Positions 18,558 to 27,543 are shown, counted from the stretch's first letter. The stretch is 64,000 nucleotides of DNA from Belliella filtrata (GCF_022549775.1 NZ_JAKZGP010000004.1:80859-144858), one strand, 5' to 3'. Translations and numbers: made by a program. Notes: generated by a model not told the origin, from the sequence alone.

Positions 18558-19313
18558 TTACTCTTTTAGATAATTGCTTATTTCTGGCACATGCTTTTTC
18601 ATTTCTTGCACTGCAAGATCAGCTACTTTGAATGCCCCTGTGGGCGAAAGATGTGTGTTATCTTCTATACCATCAGGAAATTGCTCATAATCCCCCGGTC
18701 TGTAGTGAAGAAATAACTCCTTTGATTTCTCCATTCCAAACTGCTCTAGCAATTCAACAGTCTTCTGATGTAAATCTAATAATGGAACATCAAATGTTTC
18801 TGATACTTCCCGCACTACCTCTGTATATCTTCCATGAGTATCCGTCAATTTTCCATTCTCATCAAAGCTTCGTCTAGAGATCGGAGTTGCCAAAATTGGC
18901 AATGCTCCTTTCTCTCTAATTTCCTCCACATATCGGATCAAATTATTTCTAAAGTCTGTATTCGCTTCAGCATATCTATCTGGGGAATTAACTTTTTGAT
19001 CATTGTGTCCAAATTCAATCAATACATAATCATCCTTCTGAACTTTTGCCATAACTAAATCCCACCTTCCTTCATCTCTGAAGCTTCTTGTGCTTCTTCC
19101 ATTGACTGCATGATTTTCAACAACAATTCCTTCCTTGAAGTATAGTGGCAAAACTTGTCCCCATCCCTTCTCTGGATTACTTCCTGTGTAAGGCTTGTCT
19201 GCCAAAGTCGAATCTCCAATCAAAAACAAGGTAACCTTTTGATGATTTTCCATTTCTTTCCCATAAAACCCAAGCACGATTAAGACTATGATTAACAGAA
19301 CTTTACTAGACAT
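18558..19313 (-). CDS. rhamnogalacturonan acetylesterase-like SGNH hydrolase (CE12)
   Basis: 251 residues with an N-terminal hydrophobic signal segment. The SGNH blocks are all present: block I GDSTLAD (Ser35), block II NGRSTRS (Gly72), block III GHND (Asn104) and block V DNTHLSPTG (Asp218, His221). This pattern and the length match CE12 rhamnogalacturonan acetylesterases, which remove acetyl groups from pectin so that hydrolases and lyases can act. The gene is 12 bp downstream of the GH28 gene within the pectin enzyme operon, which supports the assignment. Location should be periplasmic or surface. The exact acetylated substrate is inferred. Confidence 0.87.
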   Translation of the reverse strand: MSSKVLLIIVLIVLGFYGKEMENHQKVTLFLIGDSTLADKPYTGSNPEKGWGQVLPLYFKEGIVVENHAVNGRSTRSFRDEGRWDLVMAKVQKDDYVLIEFGHNDQKVNSPDRYAEANTDFRNNLIRYVEEIREKGALPILATPISRRSFDENGKLTDTHGRYTEVVREVSETFDVPLLDLHQKTVELLEQFGMEKSKELFLHYRPGDYEQFPDGIEDNTHLSPTGAFKVADLAVQEMKKHVPEISNYLKE

Positions 19314-19325
19314 TTGGTTTCTATG

Positions 19326-21026
19326 TTATTGATAACTTACTACCGAAGCACCTGAACTTACTTCAACTTCATCATTGTGATTCTTAAAATCCTGCTTTCG
19401 TAAACTGATGTTAGAAGAAAGAGATCCCAGCACTTTCACTACTTTTGAATCTGAAACTTCATAGCTGAAATCTACCACCTCTACATTTTTACTATTGTAA
19501 AGTGTCAATGCAGCTCCCTTAGTTGGAATCACACGTACATCTTTCAATTGTAAACCGTCTGAATCTACTGCAAGAATCCCATTTTTTGTTTGCAACAAAG
19601 CATTCTCTAAAGTAACATTCTGGAGATTCATTTCTGGAAGGCCTTGGAAATTTGCTGCAGTCCCACTATTTGTTGCCTTGATATTCTTCATATGAATATT
19701 TCTGAAAATTGGAGTTTCTTCATTTACAGGAAAAGCCTGCTCATCTCTTGCTTCGTCTTCGGCACTTTGATCAGCTTCGAGTACTGGAGAGTTTCCTCCA
19801 TAAAACATGTTGAAATTGATAACATCTGTAGGAATATTTATCATATCTATATCAGAAATATAAATATGCTCCACAATACCACCTCGACCTCTGGTACTTT
19901 TGAATCTCAACCCAACATCAGTACCCATGAAAGTACAAGAAGAAATATGTACATTCCTTACCCCTCCAGACATTTCGCTTCCTATCACAAACCCACCATG
20001 CCCATGATACACTATGTTGTTTTTTACAATCACATTTTCTGTAGGCATCCCTCTTTCTCTTCCATCTTTATCTTTTCCCGACTTAAAGCAAATAGCATCA
20101 TCGCCTACATCAAAGATATTGTTATATATCAACACATTTTTACAAGACTCCAAATCAAGCCCATCGCCATTTTGGGAATACCAAGGATTTCGGACATTCA
20201 GATTTCGGATGATCAAATCTTCATTCATAAGTGGGTGAATGTTCCATGCTGGTGAATTTTGAAAAGTTGGCCCATCAAGCAAAATCCGCTTGCTATTTTT
20301 GATACTAACCATTACTGGTCTTAAAAAATCCTTAACAGTCTCCAACTCGCTGGCATCAATCAAGTCCGGGACATTGAAATTGCTACTCGCTAGGTAACCT
20401 TGGTAAGAAGAATTTGATGGAAACCACATATCTCCTTTATCATTCAACATGCCTCCTGTGGCCAGTAAACTTTTCCATTGAGAATCTGTCATTTTACTTT
20501 TTTTCACTGGCCTCCAAGCATCTCCATTTCCATCAAGCGTCCCCTCTCCAGTGATTGCAATATTTTCTACACCATCTGCGTAAATAGGCGAGATACACCT
20601 CACTGTATTCAATCCTTCAAAACTAGTTTCGACCAATGGATAATCATCAAAATCTTTACTGAATTGAATCAAAGCCCCTGCTTCAAGATGAAGGTTAATG
20701 TTACTTTTAAAAATTATGGGACCAGTCAGCCAAATCCCACGTGGAACCAACACAGTACCACCACCTTGCCGTGAAATTGCCTCTATCGCTTTTTCGAATG
20801 CTTGAGTATTCTTGGTGACTCCATCAGAGACAGCACCATGATCAATTATATTTACAGTCAAATCAGGAAAACTGGTTTGTTTCACCTCTGGCATTTCAAA
20901 TTCTACATCATGATAGATGCTGCTGATATCAATCTTACTACTGCTGCCTTGAGAAGAAACTTCTGCTCGCTGACACCCAAAAATCAATAGGAAAACAATA
21001 AAGGTTAAGCGGGAATACTTGTTCAT
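19326..21026 (-). CDS. GH28 polygalacturonase-type lipoprotein
   Basis: 566 residues. Lipoprotein signal with Cys18 (FLLIFGCQ). A pectate-lyase-like N-terminal strand set (IIDHGAVSDGVTKNTQAFEKA) leads into a right-handed beta-helix. GH28 catalytic motifs are visible: NGDGLDLES (Asp288, in place of the more common NTDG), GDDAICFKSG (Asp309 and Asp310), GHGGFVIGSE (His343) and RFKS (Arg374, Lys376, in place of RIK). It would hydrolyse alpha-1,4-galacturonosyl or related linkages, as an endo- or exo-enzyme, or be a rhamnogalacturonan-type GH28; the subclass cannot be decided. It lies 32 bp after the pectinesterase gene and 12 bp before the CE12 gene. Confidence 0.9.
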   Translation of the reverse strand: MNKYSRLTFIVFLLIFGCQRAEVSSQGSSSKIDISSIYHDVEFEMPEVKQTSFPDLTVNIIDHGAVSDGVTKNTQAFEKAIEAISRQGGGTVLVPRGIWLTGPIIFKSNINLHLEAGALIQFSKDFDDYPLVETSFEGLNTVRCISPIYADGVENIAITGEGTLDGNGDAWRPVKKSKMTDSQWKSLLATGGMLNDKGDMWFPSNSSYQGYLASSNFNVPDLIDASELETVKDFLRPVMVSIKNSKRILLDGPTFQNSPAWNIHPLMNEDLIIRNLNVRNPWYSQNGDGLDLESCKNVLIYNNIFDVGDDAICFKSGKDKDGRERGMPTENVIVKNNIVYHGHGGFVIGSEMSGGVRNVHISSCTFMGTDVGLRFKSTRGRGGIVEHIYISDIDMINIPTDVINFNMFYGGNSPVLEADQSAEDEARDEQAFPVNEETPIFRNIHMKNIKATNSGTAANFQGLPEMNLQNVTLENALLQTKNGILAVDSDGLQLKDVRVIPTKGAALTLYNSKNVEVVDFSYEVSDSKVVKVLGSLSSNISLRKQDFKNHNDEVEVSSGASVVSYQ

Positions 21027-21058
21027 GGGATTTTGATTATTAAGGTTCTAATGTTTAT

Positions 21059-22114
21059 TTATAGAAATGACAAGCTTGTTTGAAGCCAAGGTTTTGAGCC
21101 AGGAGGAGTGTATAATGAATGATGTTTTGAGGGCCATAGCTTATTTTCCAGCTGTTTTCCAGGTATCCATCCATCTGCTCCTGCGAGTATTTTATCAATG
21201 GAAAAGTTTTCCAAATGCTCTTCTAAGAGTTGTTTTGACCAAGATACTCTTGAGTTTTTGTCAGCTCCAGCACCTGAAGAGTTGTATTCTGCATAAAATG
21301 CAGTTTCTTCAGCTTCAGGTTTGTTCCAATTATGCCATCCCTCTGGACGAATATGCTCCCCCATTTCTGTATGGATAAAAACTGTCTTTGCGTGAATTCG
21401 CCATGGTCTACCAAGGTATACTTTGCCAGCAGGTGCATCGCCTGTTAAGCTGCAATTGACAAATACAAAGCCATAGGCTACATTCTCCAATGTAGAGGCT
21501 GCTGTAATATATTGACCTCCTGCTTTGGAGTAAATTTCACATTCCTCAAACACAGCTGTAGACCATCCAAAAATAAAATCGGTCGTTCCCTCAATATAAC
21601 AACTTTTATAATATTGTCTGCTTCGCTCACCATGAGCATAGAGTGTATCTTGAAAACCTAAAAACCTACAATTTTCAAAGAAAACCCTATCCGCAGTCAC
21701 CCTCATAGCTACTGCTTGACCAACTGGTCCTGCTGAATTCTCAAAAGTGATATTTTTGGCCATAAAATCATCCCCAAAAACAAAAAAGCTACTTGATCCT
21801 GTGGTACCCATTTCTTCTCCAAATCGATTTTGCTTTGATGCATAATCATCATAAGTCAAGATAGTCTTCATTGGGTCCTCTCCTATCAAAACGACTTTTG
21901 TCTTGGATGTCGGCAGAATAATTTTTTCCCTGTATATCCCTGATTTGATATAGATTACAGTAGGCAAATCTCTAAAATCTGGCACAGCCATGATCGCCTC
22001 CTGCACAGTACCAAAATCAGCTGAACCATCTTGTGAGACAACTATATCGTAAGGGTCAGCTAATATTGTCTGCCAATTTAAGAGTAAGGTTATGGTATAA
22101 ATAAGCTTGTTCAT
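21059..22114 (-). CDS. pectin methylesterase (CE8)
   Basis: 351 residues with an N-terminal signal peptide. All CE8 signature blocks are present: GQAVAM (Gln133), GFQDTLYA (Gln155 and Asp156), DFIFGWS (nucleophile-type Asp179) and LGRPWR (Arg236). The enzyme removes methyl esters from homogalacturonan, releasing methanol and making the chain accessible to polygalacturonase and pectate lyase. Its start codon overlaps the stop of the GH105 gene (ATGA), so the two are probably translationally coupled. The protein is somewhat long at the C-terminus, with no added recognisable domain. Confidence 0.95.
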   Translation of the reverse strand: MNKLIYTITLLLNWQTILADPYDIVVSQDGSADFGTVQEAIMAVPDFRDLPTVIYIKSGIYREKIILPTSKTKVVLIGEDPMKTILTYDDYASKQNRFGEEMGTTGSSSFFVFGDDFMAKNITFENSAGPVGQAVAMRVTADRVFFENCRFLGFQDTLYAHGERSRQYYKSCYIEGTTDFIFGWSTAVFEECEIYSKAGGQYITAASTLENVAYGFVFVNCSLTGDAPAGKVYLGRPWRIHAKTVFIHTEMGEHIRPEGWHNWNKPEAEETAFYAEYNSSGAGADKNSRVSWSKQLLEEHLENFSIDKILAGADGWIPGKQLENKLWPSKHHSLYTPPGSKPWLQTSLSFL

Positions 22115-23310
22115 TTGCCCATGTTTTCATAAAGTAGAGATGCTAGAATAAATGGACCTATCCCTTTAGGGTCATTCTCTCTAATTACTTCATTCACATA
22201 ATATTCATAAGAGCCATCCCTATAAGGGTTACCCCCGAGACCTGCAACGCCACAGATTTGAGTCAAAGAGAGAGATCCATCAGGTGCTTCTTTCACAAAT
22301 TCTTTGAGTACACCTTCATATGCCTTGACTCCCGCCTGCTCAAACTCCTCATCTAAATAGCCATGCTGAGTACCTTTAAGCAAGAAATAAGCGAACATAC
22401 TAGAAGCTGAAGCTTCTAAGTAATTCCCTTCACGATCTCCTTGATCAAGTACTTGATACCAAGTCCCAGATGGATGCTGATATTGAACTATTCCATTCGC
22501 TAACTTCTTTACAATCTCAATGATATCATCTCGTTTTGGATGATCATGAGGAAGAAAATCAAGCACATCCACTAAGGCCATCGCATACCAACCAACACTT
22601 CGACCCCAATAGTTTGTTGACAAGCCAGTGTCAGGATCAGCCCAACGCTCTGATTTGCTTTCATCGTATGCATGATGATATAGACCAGTCTCTTGACTAT
22701 ATCCAAACTTGTCCATAACGAATATCTGATTGACCACATCATCAAAAAGGGCTGGCTCATCAAATGTCGCTGCATATTGTGCCAAAAATGGAGAACCCAT
22801 GTATATACCGTCCAACCACATCTGATGAGGGTAGACTTTTTTGTGCCAAAACCCTCCTTCTGAATTCCTGGGATGTTCTCTCATTTGATCTCTGAGCATT
22901 TCGATGGCCATCTGAAGCTTTTCCTCTTTGGTGACTTCATAGATATCAATCAAGAATTTGCCACCATTTACCCTGTCGATATTATAATCACTTTTTTTAT
23001 AAGTTTTGATTTGACCACCTTCATCGATCATAAAATCAATGAATTTTCTGATATACTCATAAAACTGATCATCTCCCGTCTCCCTCCAAACCCTATGCAT
23101 TGCCATCATAACCAAGCCATGGGTATATTCCCATTTGGGCTTTTGATTAAAATCTAAGGTCCAGCCTTCTGGATTTCTATTGATTTCAGAGATTGCCATT
23201 CTGGTAGAGATACTTTTAGACGAGTCACCAAGTGCCATTTCTTTCGCTTGACATGATACATTAATCAAAGCCAAGTAACTTATTATCAAATATGTAAATA
23301 CAACCTTCAT
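22111..23310 (-). CDS. GH105 unsaturated (rhamno)galacturonyl hydrolase, lipoprotein
   Basis: 399 residues. Lipoprotein signal with Cys20 (ALINVSC). The alpha6/alpha6-barrel family GH105 is shown by WLDGIYMGSPFLAQYA (Asp167 is the likely general acid), WGRSVGWYAMALVDVLDFLP and the C-terminal GGNPYRDGSYEYYV. The enzyme hydrates and cleaves the 4,5-unsaturated uronate left by pectate or rhamnogalacturonan lyases, giving a product that becomes 5-keto-4-deoxyuronate, the substrate of KduI encoded nearby. It follows the DUF4861 gene by 5 bp and overlaps the pectinesterase gene by 4 bp. Confidence 0.92.
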   Translation of the reverse strand: MKVVFTYLIISYLALINVSCQAKEMALGDSSKSISTRMAISEINRNPEGWTLDFNQKPKWEYTHGLVMMAMHRVWRETGDDQFYEYIRKFIDFMIDEGGQIKTYKKSDYNIDRVNGGKFLIDIYEVTKEEKLQMAIEMLRDQMREHPRNSEGGFWHKKVYPHQMWLDGIYMGSPFLAQYAATFDEPALFDDVVNQIFVMDKFGYSQETGLYHHAYDESKSERWADPDTGLSTNYWGRSVGWYAMALVDVLDFLPHDHPKRDDIIEIVKKLANGIVQYQHPSGTWYQVLDQGDREGNYLEASASSMFAYFLLKGTQHGYLDEEFEQAGVKAYEGVLKEFVKEAPDGSLSLTQICGVAGLGGNPYRDGSYEYYVNEVIRENDPKGIGPFILASLLYENMGK

Positions 23311-23315
23311 TTGAC

Positions 23316-24560
23316 CTATTTATTCACCTCTACGACCAATGGATTTGATAGCTCTTCCACTACTTGATCAAGATAAGACTGAAAATCTTCTAGTGTTTTG
23401 ATGCCTTCTTGCTCTAGCTCCCATGCAGCCGCAAAATAATACTTGACTTGATTAGCTTCAGGCTTGAGCACTACTACATGAGAATGTTCATCTTCTGTTA
23501 CAGTCAGTTTTTGGCTAGTTTTATAGAATATTGCAATACCAAGGTTATCATCATTTAAGCTTTGCTTACCATAGGTAGCAAGGTAGCTATATGCTTTATC
23601 ATCTCTACTTTGGATCACTTCTGCCAATTTATCTTTGATCAAACCAGTAGCTATGGTCGGAATTGCTTCACTACTATATAATCGCTGCTCACTCAATCGG
23701 CTTCCTGCATGGATGCTTAGGTTTGAAGTCAAGTCTGTCTTACCACTGGCTACATCCCAACCATAATATTTAGTCAAAACAGAAGAAAAAATTGCTCCAT
23801 CATTAGTAACAGCGGCATACAGGCTATCAGTCACATCTACTCTTCTTGCCTGATTTTCTTCCCATGTTGCTATAGAGCCAATTCCCAAAGATTTTCCTAC
23901 TTTCAACACATCCATTCCCCAGTCATGCAAATCATGATAGGAATCAAAATCATCCATACCTACATTTTGTAGTACTGGCTCAGTTACCCTTTTACCGAAT
24001 ACATCAACACCATTTCTCCAATCAAGATAGAACCTATAACCTACCTTATCAGACTCCCATCCTGGTCCTTCATACCTGATGTACCAAGAGTGGTCCGTGT
24101 GTTCTTGTGGTACATGCAGTTCTTTTACATTTTGAAATTCACCTCCAATGTATTTGCGGTTCTCAAAATACCCTCCAAATTTATGTGAAAGCTCTGCTTG
24201 TGTTCGCTTGGGATAAAAGCGTCCCTCTTCACGTTCTCCATCATAAGTCACGCTAACAGATAGGGTCTCCTTACCTTGTATTTCAGGAATCAAAATTGCA
24301 AGACCTTGTTGCTCTCCTTCTCTGACATATTGAGACGCCAGTTCAATGTTTCCAATGTATGCAGTGAATCCTTTGTCATTGACAACGTTAAGATTGTCTT
24401 GAATTTGAGACTTTTCAATCCATATCAATTGATCGACTCTCAAAGCATCAGATGGATTAGTTACTTTCAATGCCATAAAAGCATCAGAAACATCATCATT
24501 TTGCGTCCCACAAGCTGTCAAGCAAAAAAGCAAAGCATAAAGTATAGATCGTTTTTTCAT
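23316..24560 (-). CDS. DUF4861-family lipoprotein of the pectin locus
   Basis: I chose the start at 24560 because it begins the lipoprotein signal MKKRSILYALLFCLTAC (Cys17); the ORF reaches 24611 with 17 extra residues. The mature protein (~395 residues) is a beta-rich all-one-domain protein with EHTDHSWYIRYEGPGWESDKVGYRFYLDWRN-type motifs in its middle (about residues 165-195), which I match to DUF4861. That family recurs in pectin and uronate loci and has no established activity as far as I know. It is the first gene of the enzyme operon and is divergent from kduI. A surface or periplasmic role in oligogalacturonide handling is inferred. Confidence 0.8.
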   Translation of the reverse strand: MKKRSILYALLFCLTACGTQNDDVSDAFMALKVTNPSDALRVDQLIWIEKSQIQDNLNVVNDKGFTAYIGNIELASQYVREGEQQGLAILIPEIQGKETLSVSVTYDGEREEGRFYPKRTQAELSHKFGGYFENRKYIGGEFQNVKELHVPQEHTDHSWYIRYEGPGWESDKVGYRFYLDWRNGVDVFGKRVTEPVLQNVGMDDFDSYHDLHDWGMDVLKVGKSLGIGSIATWEENQARRVDVTDSLYAAVTNDGAIFSSVLTKYYGWDVASGKTDLTSNLSIHAGSRLSEQRLYSSEAIPTIATGLIKDKLAEVIQSRDDKAYSYLATYGKQSLNDDNLGIAIFYKTSQKLTVTEDEHSHVVVLKPEANQVKYYFAAAWELEQEGIKTLEDFQSYLDQVVEELSNPLVVEVNK

Positions 24561-24606
24561 AAATAATTTTTTAGTATCAATAAAGGGTTTGATTATTCGT
24601 AATTGT

Positions 24607-24635
24607 TGCACAATATTTGCACAGCTTCATGCACA
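24607..24635. repeat. three TGCACA direct repeats at 11-12 bp spacing
   Basis: TGCACA occurs at 24607-24612, 24618-24623 and 24630-24635, so the copies lie on about the same face of the helix. They are 47-75 bp upstream of the DUF4861 start and next to operator site 3. This may be an activator binding site; no protein is assigned. Confidence 0.4.
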
Positions 24636-24650
24636 AATCAAGTGTATTAA

Positions 24651-24666
24651 GGCAATCGATTGCATA
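24651..24666. promoter_or_regulatory. LacI-type operator, site 3 (enzyme operon)
   Basis: GGCAATCGATTGCATA shares 15 of 16 positions with site 1 and contains the same perfect palindrome GCAATCGATTGC. It lies 91 bp upstream of the DUF4861 gene start, in or just upstream of the promoter of the minus-strand enzyme operon. Confidence 0.7.
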
Positions 24667-24838
24667 TATAAAAAGTATTAGTGAAATTTAAAATAGAATT
24701 TAAGAATAAATATGTAATCTGGGCTAATAAATTATCAAATTAGATATTTATAAAATTAAATTTCGCTAAAATTTTATAAAATGATGCAGAATTATTCATT
24801 TAAACTTTTGTAACTTTCACACATAAAATACTATATTG

Positions 24839-24854
24839 CGCAAACGATTACATA
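24839..24854. promoter_or_regulatory. LacI-type operator, site 4 (kduI)
   Basis: CGCAAACGATTACATA ends 10 bp before the kduI ATG. It matches SGCAAWCGWTTRCAYA. A repressor bound here would overlap the transcription start or leader of the kdu operon. Confidence 0.65.
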
Positions 24855-24864
24855 AAGATAAATT

Positions 24865-25704
24865 ATGCACACCAACATAGAAACAAGATACGCAAATCAC
24901 CCAGCAGATGTTAAAAACTATGATACTTCTCAACTCAGAGAACATTTCTTAATTGAAAATCTTTTTGTAGAAGACCATATCAACGGTGTATACACACTCA
25001 ATGATAGACTTATTGTAGGTGGAATTCATCCTGTAAACAAAGCTTTAAGTTTAGAAACTGTAGATCAACTCAAAGCTTCATACTTTTTAGAAAGAAGAGA
25101 AATTGGTATCATCAATGTAGGTGCACCCACAAAAATTGAAGTGGATGGAGAGACCTTCGAGCTTGCTCACAAAGAGGCGCTTTATATAGGACAAGGGGTA
25201 AAAGATGTGGTTTTCCATCCTTCTGGTGATGGTCACACCTATCTCTATTTCAATTCTGCACCAGCTCATAAGAATTTCCCTACCAAAAAGGTAAGCCAAA
25301 AAGATGCAGAAGTAGTCACTTTGGGTGCATTGGAAAACTCCAATCATAGAACTATCTACAAGCTCCTTGTAAACTCTGTGGTCCCTACTTGCCAACTACA
25401 AATGGGAATGACTGAATTGAAGCCTGGCTCTGTATGGAATACCATGCCAGCTCACACCCACGACAGAAGAATGGAAGCGTATTTCTATTTTGACATGAAT
25501 GAAGATCAAGCAGTATGTCACTACATGGGGCAGCCAGAGGAGACCAGGCATATATGGATGAAAAAGCATCAAGCCGTCATTTCTCCACCTTGGTCAATTC
25601 ATAGTGGGGCTGGCACATCAAACTATACGTTTATATGGGGTATGGCTGGTGAAAACTTGGATTATGGAGATATGGATACAGTAGCACCTATAGCATTAAA
25701 ATAA
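24865..25704 (+). CDS. kduI: 5-keto-4-deoxyuronate isomerase
   Basis: 279 residues, the normal length of KduI. The protein is a double-cupin isomerase; the metal site is visible as MPAHTHDRRMEAYFYF (His197, His199, Glu204) with a further His in WSIHSGAG (His246). It converts 4-deoxy-L-threo-5-hexosulose uronate, released by pectate lyase and GH105 action, to 2,5-diketo-3-deoxygluconate in the cytoplasm. It is the first gene of kduI-kduD-lacI-uxaC-uxaB. The stop overlaps the kduD ATG by one base (TAATG), so the product goes straight to the next enzyme of the same operon. Confidence 0.95.
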   Translation: MHTNIETRYANHPADVKNYDTSQLREHFLIENLFVEDHINGVYTLNDRLIVGGIHPVNKALSLETVDQLKASYFLERREIGIINVGAPTKIEVDGETFELAHKEALYIGQGVKDVVFHPSGDGHTYLYFNSAPAHKNFPTKKVSQKDAEVVTLGALENSNHRTIYKLLVNSVVPTCQLQMGMTELKPGSVWNTMPAHTHDRRMEAYFYFDMNEDQAVCHYMGQPEETRHIWMKKHQAVISPPWSIHSGAGTSNYTFIWGMAGENLDYGDMDTVAPIALK

Positions 25705-26486
25705 TGACAGATCTATTCGATATCAAAGGAAAAGTTGCTCTAGTAACGGGAGCAACACACGGATTGGGAATGGCGATGGCCAAAGCACTTGCCGAGCATG
25801 GAGCCACATTGGTAATCAACGGACACACTCCTTCCAAAATGGAAGCAGCACTTGAAGCTTATAAAAATGAGGGCATCGATGCCAAAGGTTACCTTTTTGA
25901 TGTCACAGATGTGAGTGCTGTAAACAAAAACATCGCTCAAATTGAAGCAGATTTGGGAGCCATTGCCATATTGGTGAACAATGCTGGAATGATCATGCGT
26001 GTACCAGCACTAGAAATGGACCCTGAAGATTTCAGAAAAGTCGTTGATGTGGATCTGGTATCTCCGTTCATCTTAGCTCAAGCCGTTGCTAAATCAATGG
26101 TAAAAAGAGGTGGAGGAAAGATCATCAATATTTGCTCTATGATGAGTGAGCTAGGAAGAGACACTGTAAGTGCATATGCTGCTGCTAAGGGTGGCCTCAA
26201 AATGTTGACAAGAAACTTAGCCACAGAATGGGCAAAATACAATATCCAAGTGAACGGCATTGGACCAGGATATTTTGCAACGGAACAAACAGCCCCGATA
26301 AGAGTAGATGGCCACCCATTCAACGAGTGGATTATAAGCCGAACCCCTGCGGGCAGATGGGGAGACCCAAGTGACTTGGCTGGTGCTGTAGTATTCTTAA
26401 GTAGTAAAGCCAGCGACTTTGTCAATGGACAAATTCTTTATGTAGATGGTGGCATTCTTGCAACTATCGGTAAGCCACAAGATTAA
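25704..26486 (+). CDS. kduD: 2-dehydro-3-deoxy-D-gluconate 5-dehydrogenase
   Basis: 260-residue short-chain dehydrogenase. The cofactor motif TGATHGLG (15-22), NNAG (92-95), and the catalytic Ser145, Tyr158 and Lys162 (YAAAK) are all present, as is the C-terminal NGQILYVDGG typical of SDRs. The family assignment to KduD rests on the one-base overlap with kduI and on the overall pattern; SDR specificity cannot be read directly. It reduces 2,5-diketo-3-deoxygluconate to 2-keto-3-deoxygluconate (KDG). It is followed after 5 bp by the lacI gene. Confidence 0.9.
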   Translation: MTDLFDIKGKVALVTGATHGLGMAMAKALAEHGATLVINGHTPSKMEAALEAYKNEGIDAKGYLFDVTDVSAVNKNIAQIEADLGAIAILVNNAGMIMRVPALEMDPEDFRKVVDVDLVSPFILAQAVAKSMVKRGGGKIINICSMMSELGRDTVSAYAAAKGGLKMLTRNLATEWAKYNIQVNGIGPGYFATEQTAPIRVDGHPFNEWIISRTPAGRWGDPSDLAGAVVFLSSKASDFVNGQILYVDGGILATIGKPQD

Positions 26487-26491
26487 TATTT

Positions 26492-27517
26492 ATGAAAAAA
26501 GGCAAGGCGACGATACATGATATCGCTGAAAAGTTGAATATCACAGCTTCGACTGTTTCACGTGCACTGAATGACAACCCGAGGATTTCAGAAAACACCA
26601 AAAAGCAGGTAATTAAAATGGCTAAACAGCTGAATTATCAGCCAAATCATATCGCCTCTGCCTTAAGAAGTGGTAAAAGTAAATTGATCGGTGTCCTTGT
26701 GCCAACTGCCAACCGAAATTTCTTCTCCTCTGTCGTAAGGGGGATAGAGGAAATTGCCAATGAGCTAGATTACAAGGTTATCATTTCACAGTCTTATGAA
26801 GATTTTGAAAAAGAAGTACAAACAGTAGATGCCCTTCTCAATGCACGTGTGGATGGCATCATAGCCTCTATTGGGAAAAACACTGATTCTTTTGATCATT
26901 TCAAAAAAGTCCTTGACAAAGGTATTCCGCTTATTCTTTTTGACAGGATCACCAATGAACTGGATGTAAGTCAAGTAGTGATAGATGATTATTTAGGAGC
27001 CTATGAGGTCACCAAGCACCTCATTGATCAAGGCTGCAAGAGAATAGTTCATTTCACTTCGCCAAAGAAAATCAACATTTATAGAGAAAGACTAAGAGGT
27101 TATGAGGATGCACTAAGAGATGCTCAAATACCTCTTGATTCTGACTTAATTGAAGAAAGCAATATGCAACTCGAAGATGGTCGAACTTCAATGGAAAACA
27201 TCCTCCGTAAAGGAGTAAGCTTTGATGCTGTATTTTCATCTTCTGACTATGCTGTGATGGGGGCCATGCAAGTGCTTCGAGAGCATAAGATCTCGGTCCC
27301 TGACCAAGTCAAGCTTGCAGGATTTGGAAATGAACCCTTTACATCTTTCACTGCCCCACCTATCACTACAGTGGATCAAAAGAGTATTCCTATGGGAAGG
27401 GTGACCGCAGAGACCTTCTTTGAATTACTCAAATCAGAAAACAAAAAGAAAGCCACTCATAAAACAGTTTTGAAACCAGAACTTATCATTAGAGAATCTT
27501 CTCTTAACAAAAGCTAA
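26492..27517 (+). CDS. LacI/GalR-family transcriptional regulator of the pectin locus
   Basis: 341 residues. The N-terminal LacI helix-turn-helix (about 7-27: TIHDIAEKLNITASTVSRAL) and hinge helix (about 50-60: HIASALRSGKS) are canonical. The periplasmic-binding-protein-like effector domain follows (LIGVLVPTANRNFFSSVVRGIEE to the end). It lies inside the kdu-uxa operon, 5 bp after kduD. The four palindromes at 17087, 17250, 24651 and 24839 have the CG-centred form such proteins bind, so it probably controls the susC, enzyme and kdu promoters and itself. The inducer is likely a pectin breakdown product (inferred). Confidence 0.92.
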   Translation: MKKGKATIHDIAEKLNITASTVSRALNDNPRISENTKKQVIKMAKQLNYQPNHIASALRSGKSKLIGVLVPTANRNFFSSVVRGIEEIANELDYKVIISQSYEDFEKEVQTVDALLNARVDGIIASIGKNTDSFDHFKKVLDKGIPLILFDRITNELDVSQVVIDDYLGAYEVTKHLIDQGCKRIVHFTSPKKINIYRERLRGYEDALRDAQIPLDSDLIEESNMQLEDGRTSMENILRKGVSFDAVFSSSDYAVMGAMQVLREHKISVPDQVKLAGFGNEPFTSFTAPPITTVDQKSIPMGRVTAETFFELLKSENKKKATHKTVLKPELIIRESSLNKS

Positions 27518-27543
27518 TTATTTCATCAATTTTCAATTACAAA

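Larger units (their letters stand above)
24561..24864. other. divergent regulatory region between the enzyme operon and kduI
   Basis: 304 bp without a gene. It contains two LacI-type operators (24651-24666 and 24839-24854, centres 188 bp apart) and three TGCACA direct repeats (24607, 24618, 24630). A minus-strand -7 candidate with one mismatch (TTGATTTG, 24634-24641) could drive the DUF4861 operon. No exact -7 match was found for kduI. Confidence 0.6.

Noticed and set aside
19644..20255. 203-residue plus-strand open frame
   Set aside because: Lies fully antisense to the GH28 gene, has no recognisable domain and an odd His/Ser/Ile-rich composition. The GH28 protein in the other frame carries all catalytic motifs.
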